From contig CATPAW010000242.1 in NCBI GenBank assembly GCA_955652255.1, forward strand, positions 1 to 5,308: a stretch of DNA of 5,308 nucleotides, read 5' to 3'. Of the stretch, positions 1-5,308 are shown one piece after another; position 1 is the stretch's first letter, and every line of letters begins with the position of its first letter. The stretch is from an uncultured Chthoniobacterales bacterium (GTDB lineage Bacteria > Verrucomicrobiota > Verrucomicrobiia > Chthoniobacterales > UBA10450). The notes under the pieces were generated by a model. The model worked only from the letters and a program-made list of their open reading frames with translations, was not told where the DNA came from and made no database searches. Position numbers and translations under genes: made by a program.

Positions 1-1092
1 AACACGACGCGTCTGAGCGACGTCATCGGCGACAAAGGCCAGCTTATTTATTGCGGCTACGACATTAACGAGCTCGCCGGGAAAGTCAGTTACAAGGAAG
101 TCGTTTATCTGCTCTGGCACAATAAGCTGCCGAATCGTCGCGAGCTCGACCAATTCACGCGCGAGTTGCGCGGGCAACGGACACTGCCGCAGCCGGTGAT
201 CGACTTTATCAAAACTGCGCCGCGCGACGCGCTGCCGATGGACGTGATGCGCACCGCCATCTCGATGTTGGGACTCTACGACCCGGACATTGGCAAGGAC
301 GCAACTCCGGAAATAAACCGGCGTCGCGCGGTCTCTATTACGGGAAAGATCGGCGTGATCGCCGCTTATTTTCACCGCGCGCGCAACGGCAAATCGCTTC
401 CACCAGTGCGAGACGATCTCACGGAAGCCGAGCATTTCCTCTACCTCATGTGCGGCGAGCCGCAGTCGAAGGAGGCGAGCGACACGCTCGATGTTGCCTT
501 TGTTTTGCATGCGGACCACGGCATGAATGCGTCCACCTTCAGCGCTCGCGTGACCATCTCGACGCTGACCGATTTCTATTCCGCGATCACGGCCGCGATC
601 GGCACGCTCAAGGGTCCGCTGCACGGCGGCGCAAATGAAGGCGTCATTCACATGCTCGAAGAAATTGGAAGCGAAGACAAGGTGGACGCCTACATCGACA
701 ATCAACTTGCCCAGAAAAAGAAAATCATGGGGATCGGACATCGTGTTTACAAAACGCTCGACCCGCGCGCGCCGCACCTTCGCGCCATGGCGATCAAGTT
801 GAGTGAGAAGATCGGCGAACCGAAATGGATCCGCATGAGCGAGCGGATCGCCGAATTGATGAAGCAGAAAAAGAATTTAAACGCGAATGTCGATTTTTAC
901 TCGGCAACGGTCTACCACTCGTTAGGGATTCCGACCGATCTGTTCACCCCAATGTTCGCAATCGCGCGCTGCTCCGGCTGGTGCGCGCACGTCCTTGAGC
1001 AGCTCAAAGACAATCGTCTCTATCGTCCACTGAGCGAATACATCGGCGAGCCGGTCGGCAAGAAAGTCGTGCCGATCGATGATCGACCGTGA
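1..1092 (+). CDS. gltA: Citrate synthase, 5'-truncated by the window edge
   Basis: Citrate synthase condenses oxaloacetate with acetyl-CoA to make citrate, the cytoplasmic entry step of the TCA cycle. The frame is open from base 1 to a TGA at 1090-1092, giving 363 visible residues. The first visible part (NTTRLSDVIGDKGQLIYCGY) matches the region shortly after the N-terminus of short CitZ-type enzymes, so probably only about 10-20 residues are missing, though a longer N-terminus is possible. All catalytic landmarks are present: HADHG (His codons at 508 and 517), GPLHGGANEG (catalytic His at 622-624), GIGHRVYK (His at 739-741, Arg following) and NVDFYS (catalytic Asp at 892-894). The C-terminal signature GIPTDLFTPMFAIARCSGW is also intact. 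The family includes 2-methylcitrate synthase; I see no prp genes nearby, so citrate synthase is preferred, but substrate is inferred. No terminator hairpin is apparent after the stop, and a LAB_N gene follows on the same strand. Confidence 0.95.
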   Translation, partial: NTTRLSDVIGDKGQLIYCGYDINELAGKVSYKEVVYLLWHNKLPNRRELDQFTRELRGQRTLPQPVIDFIKTAPRDALPMDVMRTAISMLGLYDPDIGKDATPEINRRRAVSITGKIGVIAAYFHRARNGKSLPPVRDDLTEAEHFLYLMCGEPQSKEASDTLDVAFVLHADHGMNASTFSARVTISTLTDFYSAITAAIGTLKGPLHGGANEGVIHMLEEIGSEDKVDAYIDNQLAQKKKIMGIGHRVYKTLDPRAPHLRAMAIKLSEKIGEPKWIRMSERIAELMKQKKNLNANVDFYSATVYHSLGIPTDLFTPMFAIARCSGWCAHVLEQLKDNRLYRPLSEYIGEPVGKKVVPIDDRP

Positions 1093-1186
1093 TTTGCCGG
1101 GCGTGCTTCAGGATTTGCTCGCCATTCGGTGGATGAAATCGCGCGCGCTTCGATACGAGATCGCTGAATCAGTCAATTGCCTATGA
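1079..1186 (+). CDS. Possible 35-residue small protein bridging citrate synthase and the LAB_N gene
   Basis: An ATG at 1079 lies inside the last codons of the citrate synthase gene in another frame. It opens a 35-codon frame beginning MIDRDLPGVLQDLLAIRW and ending at TGA 1184-1186. The stop overlaps the ATG of the LAB_N gene (ATGA arrangement), so the ORF fills the whole gap and overlaps both neighbours, a layout typical of translationally coupled genes. The peptide is mixed-charge with no signal peptide or membrane segment, and I recognise no family. No strong Shine-Dalgarno precedes the ATG. An open frame this short arises by chance often enough that this is only a candidate; its main support is the geometry. 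Confidence 0.25.
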   Translation: MIDRDLPGVLQDLLAIRWMKSRALRYEIAESVNCL

Positions 1187-1548
1187 ACCTACTTCTCATC
1201 ATCGCTGTCACCTGGATCGGCAAGGAACATCGCTTCCTCAGTCTGGACTGGAGTTATCTCGTCATTCTTGGCCTTATCGGGAATGCAATTTTTTCAATGC
1301 GTTTTCTCGTCCAATGGGTCACCTCGGAGCGGCAAGGCGAAAGTGTCATTCCCGTATCGTTCTGGTATTGGAGCATCGCTGGAAGCGTGATCATGTGTTT
1401 TTACTTCATTTTCCGCCGCGATCCCGTCGGCATTCTCGCTTACCTCCCGAACTCGATGATCTACCTTCGCAATCTGATGCTCATCCGTAAACGCAAGTTT
1501 GCCTATACCGCCGCCGCGCCCACGCAAAAACCGCGCGAAACAGACTAG
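1183..1548 (+). CDS. Small LAB_N (lipid-A-disaccharide synthase N-terminal domain) membrane protein
   Basis: This 121-residue integral membrane protein matches the LAB_N domain family, named from the N-terminal extension of some LpxB proteins but common as a stand-alone protein near envelope glycolipid genes. Its biochemical role is not established. Visible hallmarks are RFLVQW (residues 40-45), SER (48-50), IPVSFWYWS (56-64), RRDPV (78-82) and YLRNLMLIRKRK (94-105). Three hydrophobic helices lie at about 25-45, 59-77 and 82-101, with a basic then polar C-terminal tail. The length is normal for the stand-alone form. I prefer ATG 1183 over the in-frame TTG at 1177; an in-frame TGA at 1165-1167 excludes anything longer. 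No good Shine-Dalgarno is visible, so translation may depend on coupling with the short ORF that overlaps its start. No LpxB catalytic domain or glycosyltransferase follows; the next in-frame sequence is an ArsR-like fragment. Confidence 0.85.
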   Translation: MNLLLIIAVTWIGKEHRFLSLDWSYLVILGLIGNAIFSMRFLVQWVTSERQGESVIPVSFWYWSIAGSVIMCFYFIFRRDPVGILAYLPNSMIYLRNLMLIRKRKFAYTAAAPTQKPRETD

Positions 1549-1710
1549 CGACAGATCTCGAAACATCTGACCGTTCTGCGCAACGCCGGCAATGTCACCA
1601 GAAGCCGCAATCGTCTTTACCAAATCAAACCGCAATTCCTCGTCGACCCCGACCAGCGTACTGTCGATCTTGGCTGGTGCTTGCTGCGAATGAGCACATC
1701 GTCAAGCTAG
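1549..1710 (+). pseudogene. C-terminal fragment of an ArsR-type winged-helix regulator
   Basis: Immediately after the LAB_N stop, the same frame reads RQISKHLTVLRNAGNVTRSR, continues through NRLYQIKP and ends VDLGWCLLRM before a TAG at 1708-1710. This is the pattern of ArsR-family repressors: the recognition helix (xxISKHLxxLRxAG), the beta wing (V-x-x-x-R...LYxI) and a Verrucomicrobia/Planctomycete-like (D-x-G-x-C-x-x-R-L) tail. The N-terminal helices of the usual roughly 100-residue domain are absent, there is no start codon ahead of the motif, and upstream sequence is LAB_N coding. It is therefore most likely a deletion remnant left at a junction. A readthrough fusion of LAB_N to a DNA-binding half-domain is much less likely. 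The ArsR match is from memory of the motif and was not searched. Confidence 0.6.
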
Positions 1711-1870
1711 CCGATCCGATTTCTACTCTAGCCTTTCATTCGCTCCGCGCCCGCTTCGCTCTCCGGTACCCTCACGGCTTTACCATGCATGTCGCTCGCT
1801 CCATTCAACTTTCTAATTTCTTCCAGTGCCGATCTTCAATTTGGCATCGAGGAAACTGCCTGCGAAGAGT
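1711..1870. other. Intergenic stretch with no supported gene
   Basis: This lies between the ArsR-like fragment and the end of the minus-strand TerB/zinc-ribbon gene. I find no start with a plausible ribosome site and no protein motif on either strand, and no GC stem followed by a T run to serve as terminator for the minus-strand gene. On the minus strand, variants of a short GGAGCGA-like word occur three times between about 1738 and 1803. They are too short and imperfect to call a repeat array. Confidence 0.5.
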
Positions 1871-3154
1871 TTACTTGGTGAGAAGACTCTGCAGAGAGAT
1901 TTCTGGCTTCTCCTCAGAGGTGCTAAATGCTTTAGCGAGAATATCACGCAGCGGAAGCAAACCGCGAGGTCGAACTCCGTCTGCATAATATTCGCGCGTG
2001 TAGCTGAAGTTGCCATCGCCTTCTTTCTCGACTATTTTGATCGATCCCGGTGTTTCCTGGTAAGTCGTGTTGTACTTCCAAGGCCCATCGTCAACGATCT
2101 CAACTTTCTCCGGAATCGCAGAGACCACCGCATCGATGAATCGTCGATGGAGGTAAGGACAGAATCGGAAGCGATGTAGGTTCGTCGCGAGATCGTGTCG
2201 AATTCTATCTTTGTCAAACACCCACATGTTGCGCCTATTCAGAGCATCGGCTCGCTCCCAACGCCCAAACGAGAACCAGTTTGACCATTCCGTCCAGTCC
2301 ATGCGGGCCTGTTTACAGCCCCACGGATTAATGCGGTTCTCATCTTTGCCAAAACAATATTCGACGGGTTTGTACGCCTGATCTCTCTGATTAGCGCACC
2401 AAACAAAACCGAAGACCTCCTCCCAATCCATCTGCTGTCCGTCTTGATAGATCGCGCGATTGCGGATACCGGACAGCGCTCTTGCCATTCGCATCACATC
2501 AACAAATCGACTTCGATCAATTTCTACAAGATACCAAGTCTTCTTGTTCCTCAGCGCTGATTGCACTGTTCCCACCTGTTTTGCCAACTCAAGAGCGGCG
2601 GCGAAACCTGCAGCAGTCGATTCGCAAAAGGTAATCGCATACCCTTGGGCGGGAATATTAAAATCAAGAGCCGTGCTTTGGGGTGCGCGATTCTCAACAG
2701 CGGCACCGCATCCCGGACAGAAACGCGCAGCGCTATCAATCTGTGTGCCACATTTCGCGCATGTGATGGTCGCCGAGAGGCACTTCATTCTTTTAGAGAC
2801 CTGCGAAGTAATCAAATCCAACTGATCTTGATTAATGCCGATCAGCCCGCAGAAGCTGGCGATGACGTCTGCTTCAGCTTGGTCCAAATCTGAATCCGCG
2901 AGGGCTACTGACACCATATCTTCCAAATTTTGAACTTGACTGGCGAATGTTCCAACCTTCTTAAGAGAAGACCCTCCAGCCTCAACGGCTTTCTGCGCTG
3001 CGGCGTTCAGCGTGCGCTTCGCTTGCAGATTCTTTTGAACTTGAGCGATAACCGATTCTTCCCGCTCGGATAGAGCTTTATCAGCGCGCGCTACCAACCA
3101 AAGATTTCCCAGATAGGCAAGTTTTTCTTCGTCTGTTAAATCACTTAGAGTCAT
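1871..3154 (-). CDS. TerB-like domain, zinc ribbon and uncharacterised C-terminal region protein
   Basis: The 427-residue product has three parts. Residues about 1-123 are helical and carry two acidic turns, ARADKALSEREE (22-33) and ALADSDLDQAEADVI (84-98), the duplicated pattern of TerB/TerB-like metal-binding helical domains. Residues 132-149 form a zinc ribbon with Cys132, Cys135, Cys146 and Cys149 (CAKC...CPGC). Residues about 165-427 contain a Trp/Arg/Cys-rich section (NPWGCKQARMDWTEW near 276-290, WVFDKDRIRH at 311-320) and a C-terminal part with YQETPGSIKIVEKEG and GVRPRGL. I recall similar segments in unnamed zinc-ribbon proteins but assign no function. No signal peptide or membrane helix is visible, so it is probably cytoplasmic. 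ATG 3154 is chosen because TerB homology starts at once and a GAAG lies six bases upstream. Sampled stretches look AT-richer than citrate synthase, which hints at different origin. TerB domains occur in tellurite/stress systems, but no other ter gene is present. Confidence 0.85.
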   Translation of the reverse strand: MTLSDLTDEEKLAYLGNLWLVARADKALSEREESVIAQVQKNLQAKRTLNAAAQKAVEAGGSSLKKVGTFASQVQNLEDMVSVALADSDLDQAEADVIASFCGLIGINQDQLDLITSQVSKRMKCLSATITCAKCGTQIDSAARFCPGCGAAVENRAPQSTALDFNIPAQGYAITFCESTAAGFAAALELAKQVGTVQSALRNKKTWYLVEIDRSRFVDVMRMARALSGIRNRAIYQDGQQMDWEEVFGFVWCANQRDQAYKPVEYCFGKDENRINPWGCKQARMDWTEWSNWFSFGRWERADALNRRNMWVFDKDRIRHDLATNLHRFRFCPYLHRRFIDAVVSAIPEKVEIVDDGPWKYNTTYQETPGSIKIVEKEGDGNFSYTREYYADGVRPRGLLPLRDILAKAFSTSEEKPEISLQSLLTK

Positions 3155-3157
3155 CGG

Positions 3158-3229
3158 CTACTTCGCACCGGGCAGAGCCATCAGTCGCCCACCGACTTTG
3201 TCGGCAATTTCCGGGGCGGTATTGTTCAT
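3158..3229 (-). CDS. Possible 23-residue leader ORF upstream of the TerB/zinc-ribbon gene
   Basis: On the minus strand an ATG at 3227-3229 opens a 23-codon frame starting MNNTAPEIADKVGG and ending at TAG (plus-strand 3158-3160), three bases before the ATG of the TerB/zinc-ribbon gene. A GGAAG lies about seven bases before its ATG, a reasonable ribosome site. Its last codons (GGTGCGAAG) contain the GAAG that would serve as ribosome site for the downstream gene, so translation could be coupled. The peptide has no recognised family. It could be a leader peptide, a small protein, the end of a decayed gene, or chance. Confidence 0.3.
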   Translation of the reverse strand: MNNTAPEIADKVGGRLMALPGAK

Positions 3230-3258
3230 CGCTGCACTTCCATTTCGCGTCGAAGTTC

Positions 3259-3285
3259 TTCAATTATCGTAGTCAGTTAATTGAA
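3259..3285. promoter_or_regulatory. Inverted repeat upstream of the minus-strand leader ORF, possible operator
   Basis: TTCAATTA (3259-3266) and TAATTGAA (3278-3285) are perfect complements separated by 11 bases. The repeat lies about 30 bases upstream of the minus-strand ATG at 3229. On the minus strand GATAAT, one mismatch from a sigma-70 -10 box, sits inside it, but I find no good -35 at the right spacing. Operator function is inferred only from symmetry and position; an AT-rich 8-bp dyad may occur by chance. Confidence 0.3.
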
Positions 3286-3401
3286 AAGTGCACGTGCTTT
3301 GCGGCTACTCAATTTACCCTGCAATCGAAAAATGCTCTTCTTTAAATACAGACGTTCATATAACTCTCTCCTTCGGCCACTGCGGCGCTTGGTTCAACTA
3401 T

Positions 3402-3525
3402 GTCGCGCGACTCTCGGGATCATAAACACGAAGTTCGTTTCGGCGAGTCGCCGAACGGGCCGAGCCGGACTGGCATAACACGCGAGCCGCGTGCGCTCCC
3501 CAGAATTTGCGGCTGACACAGCCGC
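3402..3525. repeat. Cluster of short GC-rich palindromes (REP-like intergenic element)
   Basis: Five perfect dyads lie within 124 bases: GTCGCGCGAC (3402-3411), CGAA-G-TTCG (3429-3437), TTCGGCGA-G-TCGCCGAA (3439-3455), CACGCG-AGC-CGCGTG (3479-3493) and GCGGCTG-ACA-CAGCCGC (3509-3525). The last has a 7-bp stem with a 3-base loop and lies about 95 bases beyond the end of the M48 gene. It lacks a T run on either strand, so it is not a standard terminator. The density of dyads in a non-coding gap resembles dispersed intergenic palindromic elements. Whether the element is repeated elsewhere cannot be seen here, since only one copy lies in this window. Confidence 0.5.
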
Positions 3526-3620
3526 CTCTACAAACAATCGCTACGTTTTCGCCTTCGCGGGCTTGCCAAACATCCGAGCCGTCCAAGCAACTTGTCGATG
3601 TTGCGGATCGTTCGCGTATC

Positions 3621-4958
3621 TCAATGAGAGGCTGAGACGCTTTCGGCCGCGGCCGACTCTCCAGCAGGCAGGTTCGCCGCTTTCCAATCCATCGCCATCC
3701 GGATCCGAACGCGGCCACTCGGGTGATCGAAAAAGACGAATTCTTCCAACGGCGTTGGATCGAGCTTGCGATAAGCGGCCAGTTTTAGCGCGGCTTTCGC
3801 CATTCCGTCCGGCTCGCGGGAAGCATTGATGCCAAAGATATCTGCTTCGCGCTCGGTGGTTCGGACCGCGCTGTTGAGGATTGGAGTGAGCAGGAAGACG
3901 AAGGTCGCGAAGATCAGCATCAAGAGCGGGAAACCGGCGGGATCGGCGATGCTGCGCACGCCCCATTTTCCACCCCAGCGGAGAAGTGCGCGATTGAAAA
4001 TCATGCGGGCCAAAGCGAAACCGAGCAGTGCAAGGATTCCAAAGTAAATGATCAATTTCGTTACGTGGTTCAAAACGTAATGACCCATTTCATGAGCCAT
4101 GACCGCGCGAATTTCGGGCAGCGTGCATTGCTTGAGAAGATTGTCGTTCAGGGCGATGCGTGTCGTCCCGAGAAAGCCAGCCACGTTCGCGCTGATCCGG
4201 GTCGTTTGCCGTGAAGCATCGACTTCAAACACTTGCTTGACCGGAATTTCATTGGCACGCGCCAGCGCGAGAATGGGATCGCGAATTTTTTGATCAGCAA
4301 GCGGCTTGTAAGTGTTAAAGAGCGGCTCGACGAACACCGGCTCGATAACCAGTGCAATCATGGCGAGCACAATCGCGACACCGGTGCCCCAGATCCACCA
4401 TGTGCGCGACGCTCGCCGAAAGACCCAATAGAGCACGGCCAACCCGAGCGACGCTGCGATCAGCTGGACAACGAGTGCGATCAGTTGTTCACGAAACCAG
4501 GGGACAAACGTTTGCGTTGCCAAACCATATGCATGTTCGCGAAAGAAATTTTCGTAAAGATCGAGCGGGAAAGCCAGGGTCGTCGTTATGAGAATAAATA
4601 GGATGGCATAAAGAACGACCTGCAAAGTTTTGAAGCGTGTGACGCGTTCGGCAAAATCGCGAAGGCGCGCAGAAATATGTGACGTTAGCAGAAATACGAA
4701 AATCGCCGCGCTGAGGAGAAAATTCCAAAGAATCAACCAGTAACCTCCTTCGAAATAGGCGTTGGATTTCGCGCGCTTCTCTGCCGGCACCGTAGCCAAC
4801 CAGGCCCGCGTTGCCGCAGCGGGGTCTAACGATATTGCGGTTTCCGGCGAAACTGTGGCCGAGGGAGCAGGTGCCGGAGGTTCCTGCGCGCTGCCCGCGA
4901 CCTGTACCGCAAAGACAAGAAAGGCAGCCAGCCCTAGCGAGATCAATCTGTTGCTCAT
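3621..4958 (-). CDS. M48 family (Ste24/CAAX-protease-type) membrane zinc metallopeptidase
   Basis: The 445-residue protein is a membrane-embedded zinc protease. Relatives include Ste24, which cleaves prenylated CAAX proteins; bacterial members are thought to act in membrane protein processing or quality control, and the substrate here is unknown. The N-terminus looks like a signal peptide (hydrophobic 5-20, possible cleavage after AGSA at 24), then a Pro/Ala-rich linker and EKRAKSNAYFEGGYW (60-74), conserved in bacterial homologues. Hydrophobic helices lie at about 73-93, 112-132, 158-180, 187-207, 300-320 and 343-363. The active site is HEMGH (His289, Glu290, His293); the third zinc ligand is probably Glu369 in TEREADIFG, with conserved Asp373. 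FFDHPSGRVRIRM (409-421) is the usual C-terminal His-Pro motif. The start is ATG 4958: the frame is open upstream to 5219, but that extension is polar, lacks family resemblance and lies antisense to the divergent gene. No strong Shine-Dalgarno is visible. Confidence 0.93.
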   Translation of the reverse strand: MSNRLISLGLAAFLVFAVQVAGSAQEPPAPAPSATVSPETAISLDPAAATRAWLATVPAEKRAKSNAYFEGGYWLILWNFLLSAAIFVFLLTSHISARLRDFAERVTRFKTLQVVLYAILFILITTTLAFPLDLYENFFREHAYGLATQTFVPWFREQLIALVVQLIAASLGLAVLYWVFRRASRTWWIWGTGVAIVLAMIALVIEPVFVEPLFNTYKPLADQKIRDPILALARANEIPVKQVFEVDASRQTTRISANVAGFLGTTRIALNDNLLKQCTLPEIRAVMAHEMGHYVLNHVTKLIIYFGILALLGFALARMIFNRALLRWGGKWGVRSIADPAGFPLLMLIFATFVFLLTPILNSAVRTTEREADIFGINASREPDGMAKAALKLAAYRKLDPTPLEEFVFFDHPSGRVRIRMAMDWKAANLPAGESAAAESVSASH

Positions 4959-4998
4959 GTCCGCATTAATAAGAAATTGATGATTTAAATGAAAGTAC

Positions 4999-5007
4999 CA
5001 CGTGCAC
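4999..5007 (+). promoter_or_regulatory. CACGTGCAC word in the divergent M48/exported-protein intergenic region
   Basis: CACGTGCAC lies 62 bases before the ATG at 5070. The same nine bases occur on the minus strand at 3288-3296, 58 bases before the leader ORF at 3229, and both copies are followed within a few bases by ACTTTTC. Similar spacing and orientation relative to two different genes suggests a shared box, but a 9-base match can easily be chance. Confidence 0.2.
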
Positions 5008-5069
5008 GGACTTTTCGCGCGCCGGTCATTACGCTGGACGAACAAGCTCGGGAAGCGCAAAATCAGCTC

Positions 5070-5308
5070 ATGAAAATGCTTGCGTTGTTCGTTTGCGCAT
5101 CTTTTATGGGAGCCGGCGCTCTGCCTATGGAAGCGCGAGCGGAAACGGCAGATGCAGCTCGTTACGGGACCTATCCCGCCAATTATAAAGAAATCGTGAC
5201 CAAATGGCTGGAAACACAACTCATCGATGCGACCAGTGCGCGGATCGAATGGAACGGCGACCCGAAGCCGGCGGACTTAGGGACAAAGAAGGGCGAACAT
5301 CTTTACGG
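5070..5308 (+). CDS. Small exported protein of unknown function, 3' end outside the window
   Basis: The frame is open to the right edge, giving 79 complete codons from ATG 5070. The N-terminus MKMLALFVCASFMGAGALP is a hydrophobic signal sequence with a likely cleavage site in MEARA-ET near residue 25. The visible mature part has YPANYKEIVTKWLETQLIDA followed by TSARIEWNGDPKP. This resembles short exported hypothetical proteins with a 'Y-P-x-x-Y-x-x-I-V...L-x-D-x-x-S-x-R' opening, but I assign no function. An in-frame ATG at 4989 would add 27 polar, basic residues ahead of the signal sequence and leave only 30 bases to the divergent M48 start, so 5070 is preferred. A GGAAG at 5051-5055 is 14 bases away, longer than ideal. 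The gene is divergent from the M48 protease, so the two may share a control region. Confidence 0.7.
   Translation, partial: MKMLALFVCASFMGAGALPMEARAETADAARYGTYPANYKEIVTKWLETQLIDATSARIEWNGDPKPADLGTKKGEHLY

Larger units (their letters stand above)
3230..3620. other. Gene-free gap between the M48 gene end and the TerB-gene leader
   Basis: No coding sequence is supported on either strand. The part from 3230 to about 3400 is relatively AT-rich and should hold the promoter of the minus-strand TerB/zinc-ribbon gene; it contains one inverted repeat and a CACGTGCAC word (minus-strand reading of 3288-3296). The part from about 3400 to 3545 is the palindrome cluster. The short open frames through this gap are arginine- and serine-rich, as expected of translated GC-rich repeats. 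Confidence 0.55.

Noticed and set aside
166..1092. Citrate synthase starting at the TTG at 166
   Set aside because: Clear citrate synthase sequence continues in frame upstream to base 1, so the TTG is internal and the real start is outside the window.
1294..1635. Minus-strand ORF antisense to LAB_N
   Set aside because: It is opposite a well-supported gene, has no recognisable motif and crosses the ArsR-like fragment.
1677..1988. Plus-strand ORF spanning the gap before the TerB gene
   Set aside because: Composition is unlike a protein family, it runs antisense into the TerB/zinc-ribbon gene and has no ribosome site.
1871..3154. Tellurite resistance function for the TerB-like gene
   Set aside because: Only a TerB-like domain is visible; no terC, terD-type or other ter genes accompany it, so the resistance label is not supported.
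3509..3525. Rho-independent terminator for the M48 gene
   Set aside because: A good 7-bp stem, but no T run follows on either strand and it is about 95 bases past the stop; better explained as part of the palindrome cluster.
3398..3718. Minus-strand ORF through the palindrome cluster into the M48 3' end
   Set aside because: Arg/Ser/Ala-rich translation of palindromic DNA plus an out-of-frame shadow of M48; no motif.
4233..4601. Plus-strand ORF antisense to M48
   Set aside because: Out-of-frame shadow of a strongly supported protease gene.
3621..5219. M48 protease starting at 5219
   Set aside because: The added 87 residues are not M48-like, precede an obvious signal peptide beginning at 4958, and lie antisense to the exported-protein gene.
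4989..5308. Exported protein starting at ATG 4989
   Set aside because: It would put 27 polar residues before the signal sequence and leave almost no room for divergent promoters; kept only as an alternative.

Overview
The window looks like a piece of a Gram-negative bacterial chromosome with moderately high GC. It carries a LAB_N (lipid-A-disaccharide synthase N-terminal type) membrane protein, a multi-spanning M48 (Ste24-type) protease and exported proteins. My best guess is a soil or freshwater Verrucomicrobiota-like organism, based on general resemblance of the proteins and of the palindrome-rich intergenic DNA. That assignment is inference and was not tested by any search.

Layout. Positions 1-1092 (+) hold nearly all of a citrate synthase whose start lies left of the window. 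A possible 35-residue ORF (1079-1186) bridges the gap to a small LAB_N membrane protein (1183-1548, +). Directly behind that stop codon, in the same frame, lies a headless fragment that reads like the C-terminal half of an ArsR-type winged-helix regulator (1549-1710). Positions 1711-1870 hold no gene I can support. On the minus strand, 1871-3154 encodes a 427-residue protein with a TerB-like helical domain, a four-cysteine zinc ribbon and a long C-terminal region I cannot assign. A 23-codon ORF (3158-3229) sits 3 bp upstream of it. The 3155-3620 gap also contains an inverted repeat near the promoter side (3259-3285) and a dense cluster of short palindromes (3402-3525). A signal-peptide-bearing M48 metalloprotease lies on the minus strand (3621-4958). 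Divergent from it, the 5' end of a small exported protein (from about 5070, +) runs off the right edge.

The genes do not form one obvious pathway. Citrate synthase is core metabolism, LAB_N suggests envelope lipid or glycan chemistry, and the M48 protease suggests membrane protein quality control or processing. The TerB/zinc-ribbon gene appears somewhat AT-richer than the citrate synthase in the few stretches I counted by hand. It is flanked by a gene fragment on one side and repeat-like DNA on the other, so it may be accessory. The least explained items are the TerB/zinc-ribbon protein, the palindrome cluster, the ArsR fragment and the two tiny ORFs that abut or overlap real genes. I see no CRISPR array, tRNA, rRNA, insertion sequence or convincing rho-independent terminator.
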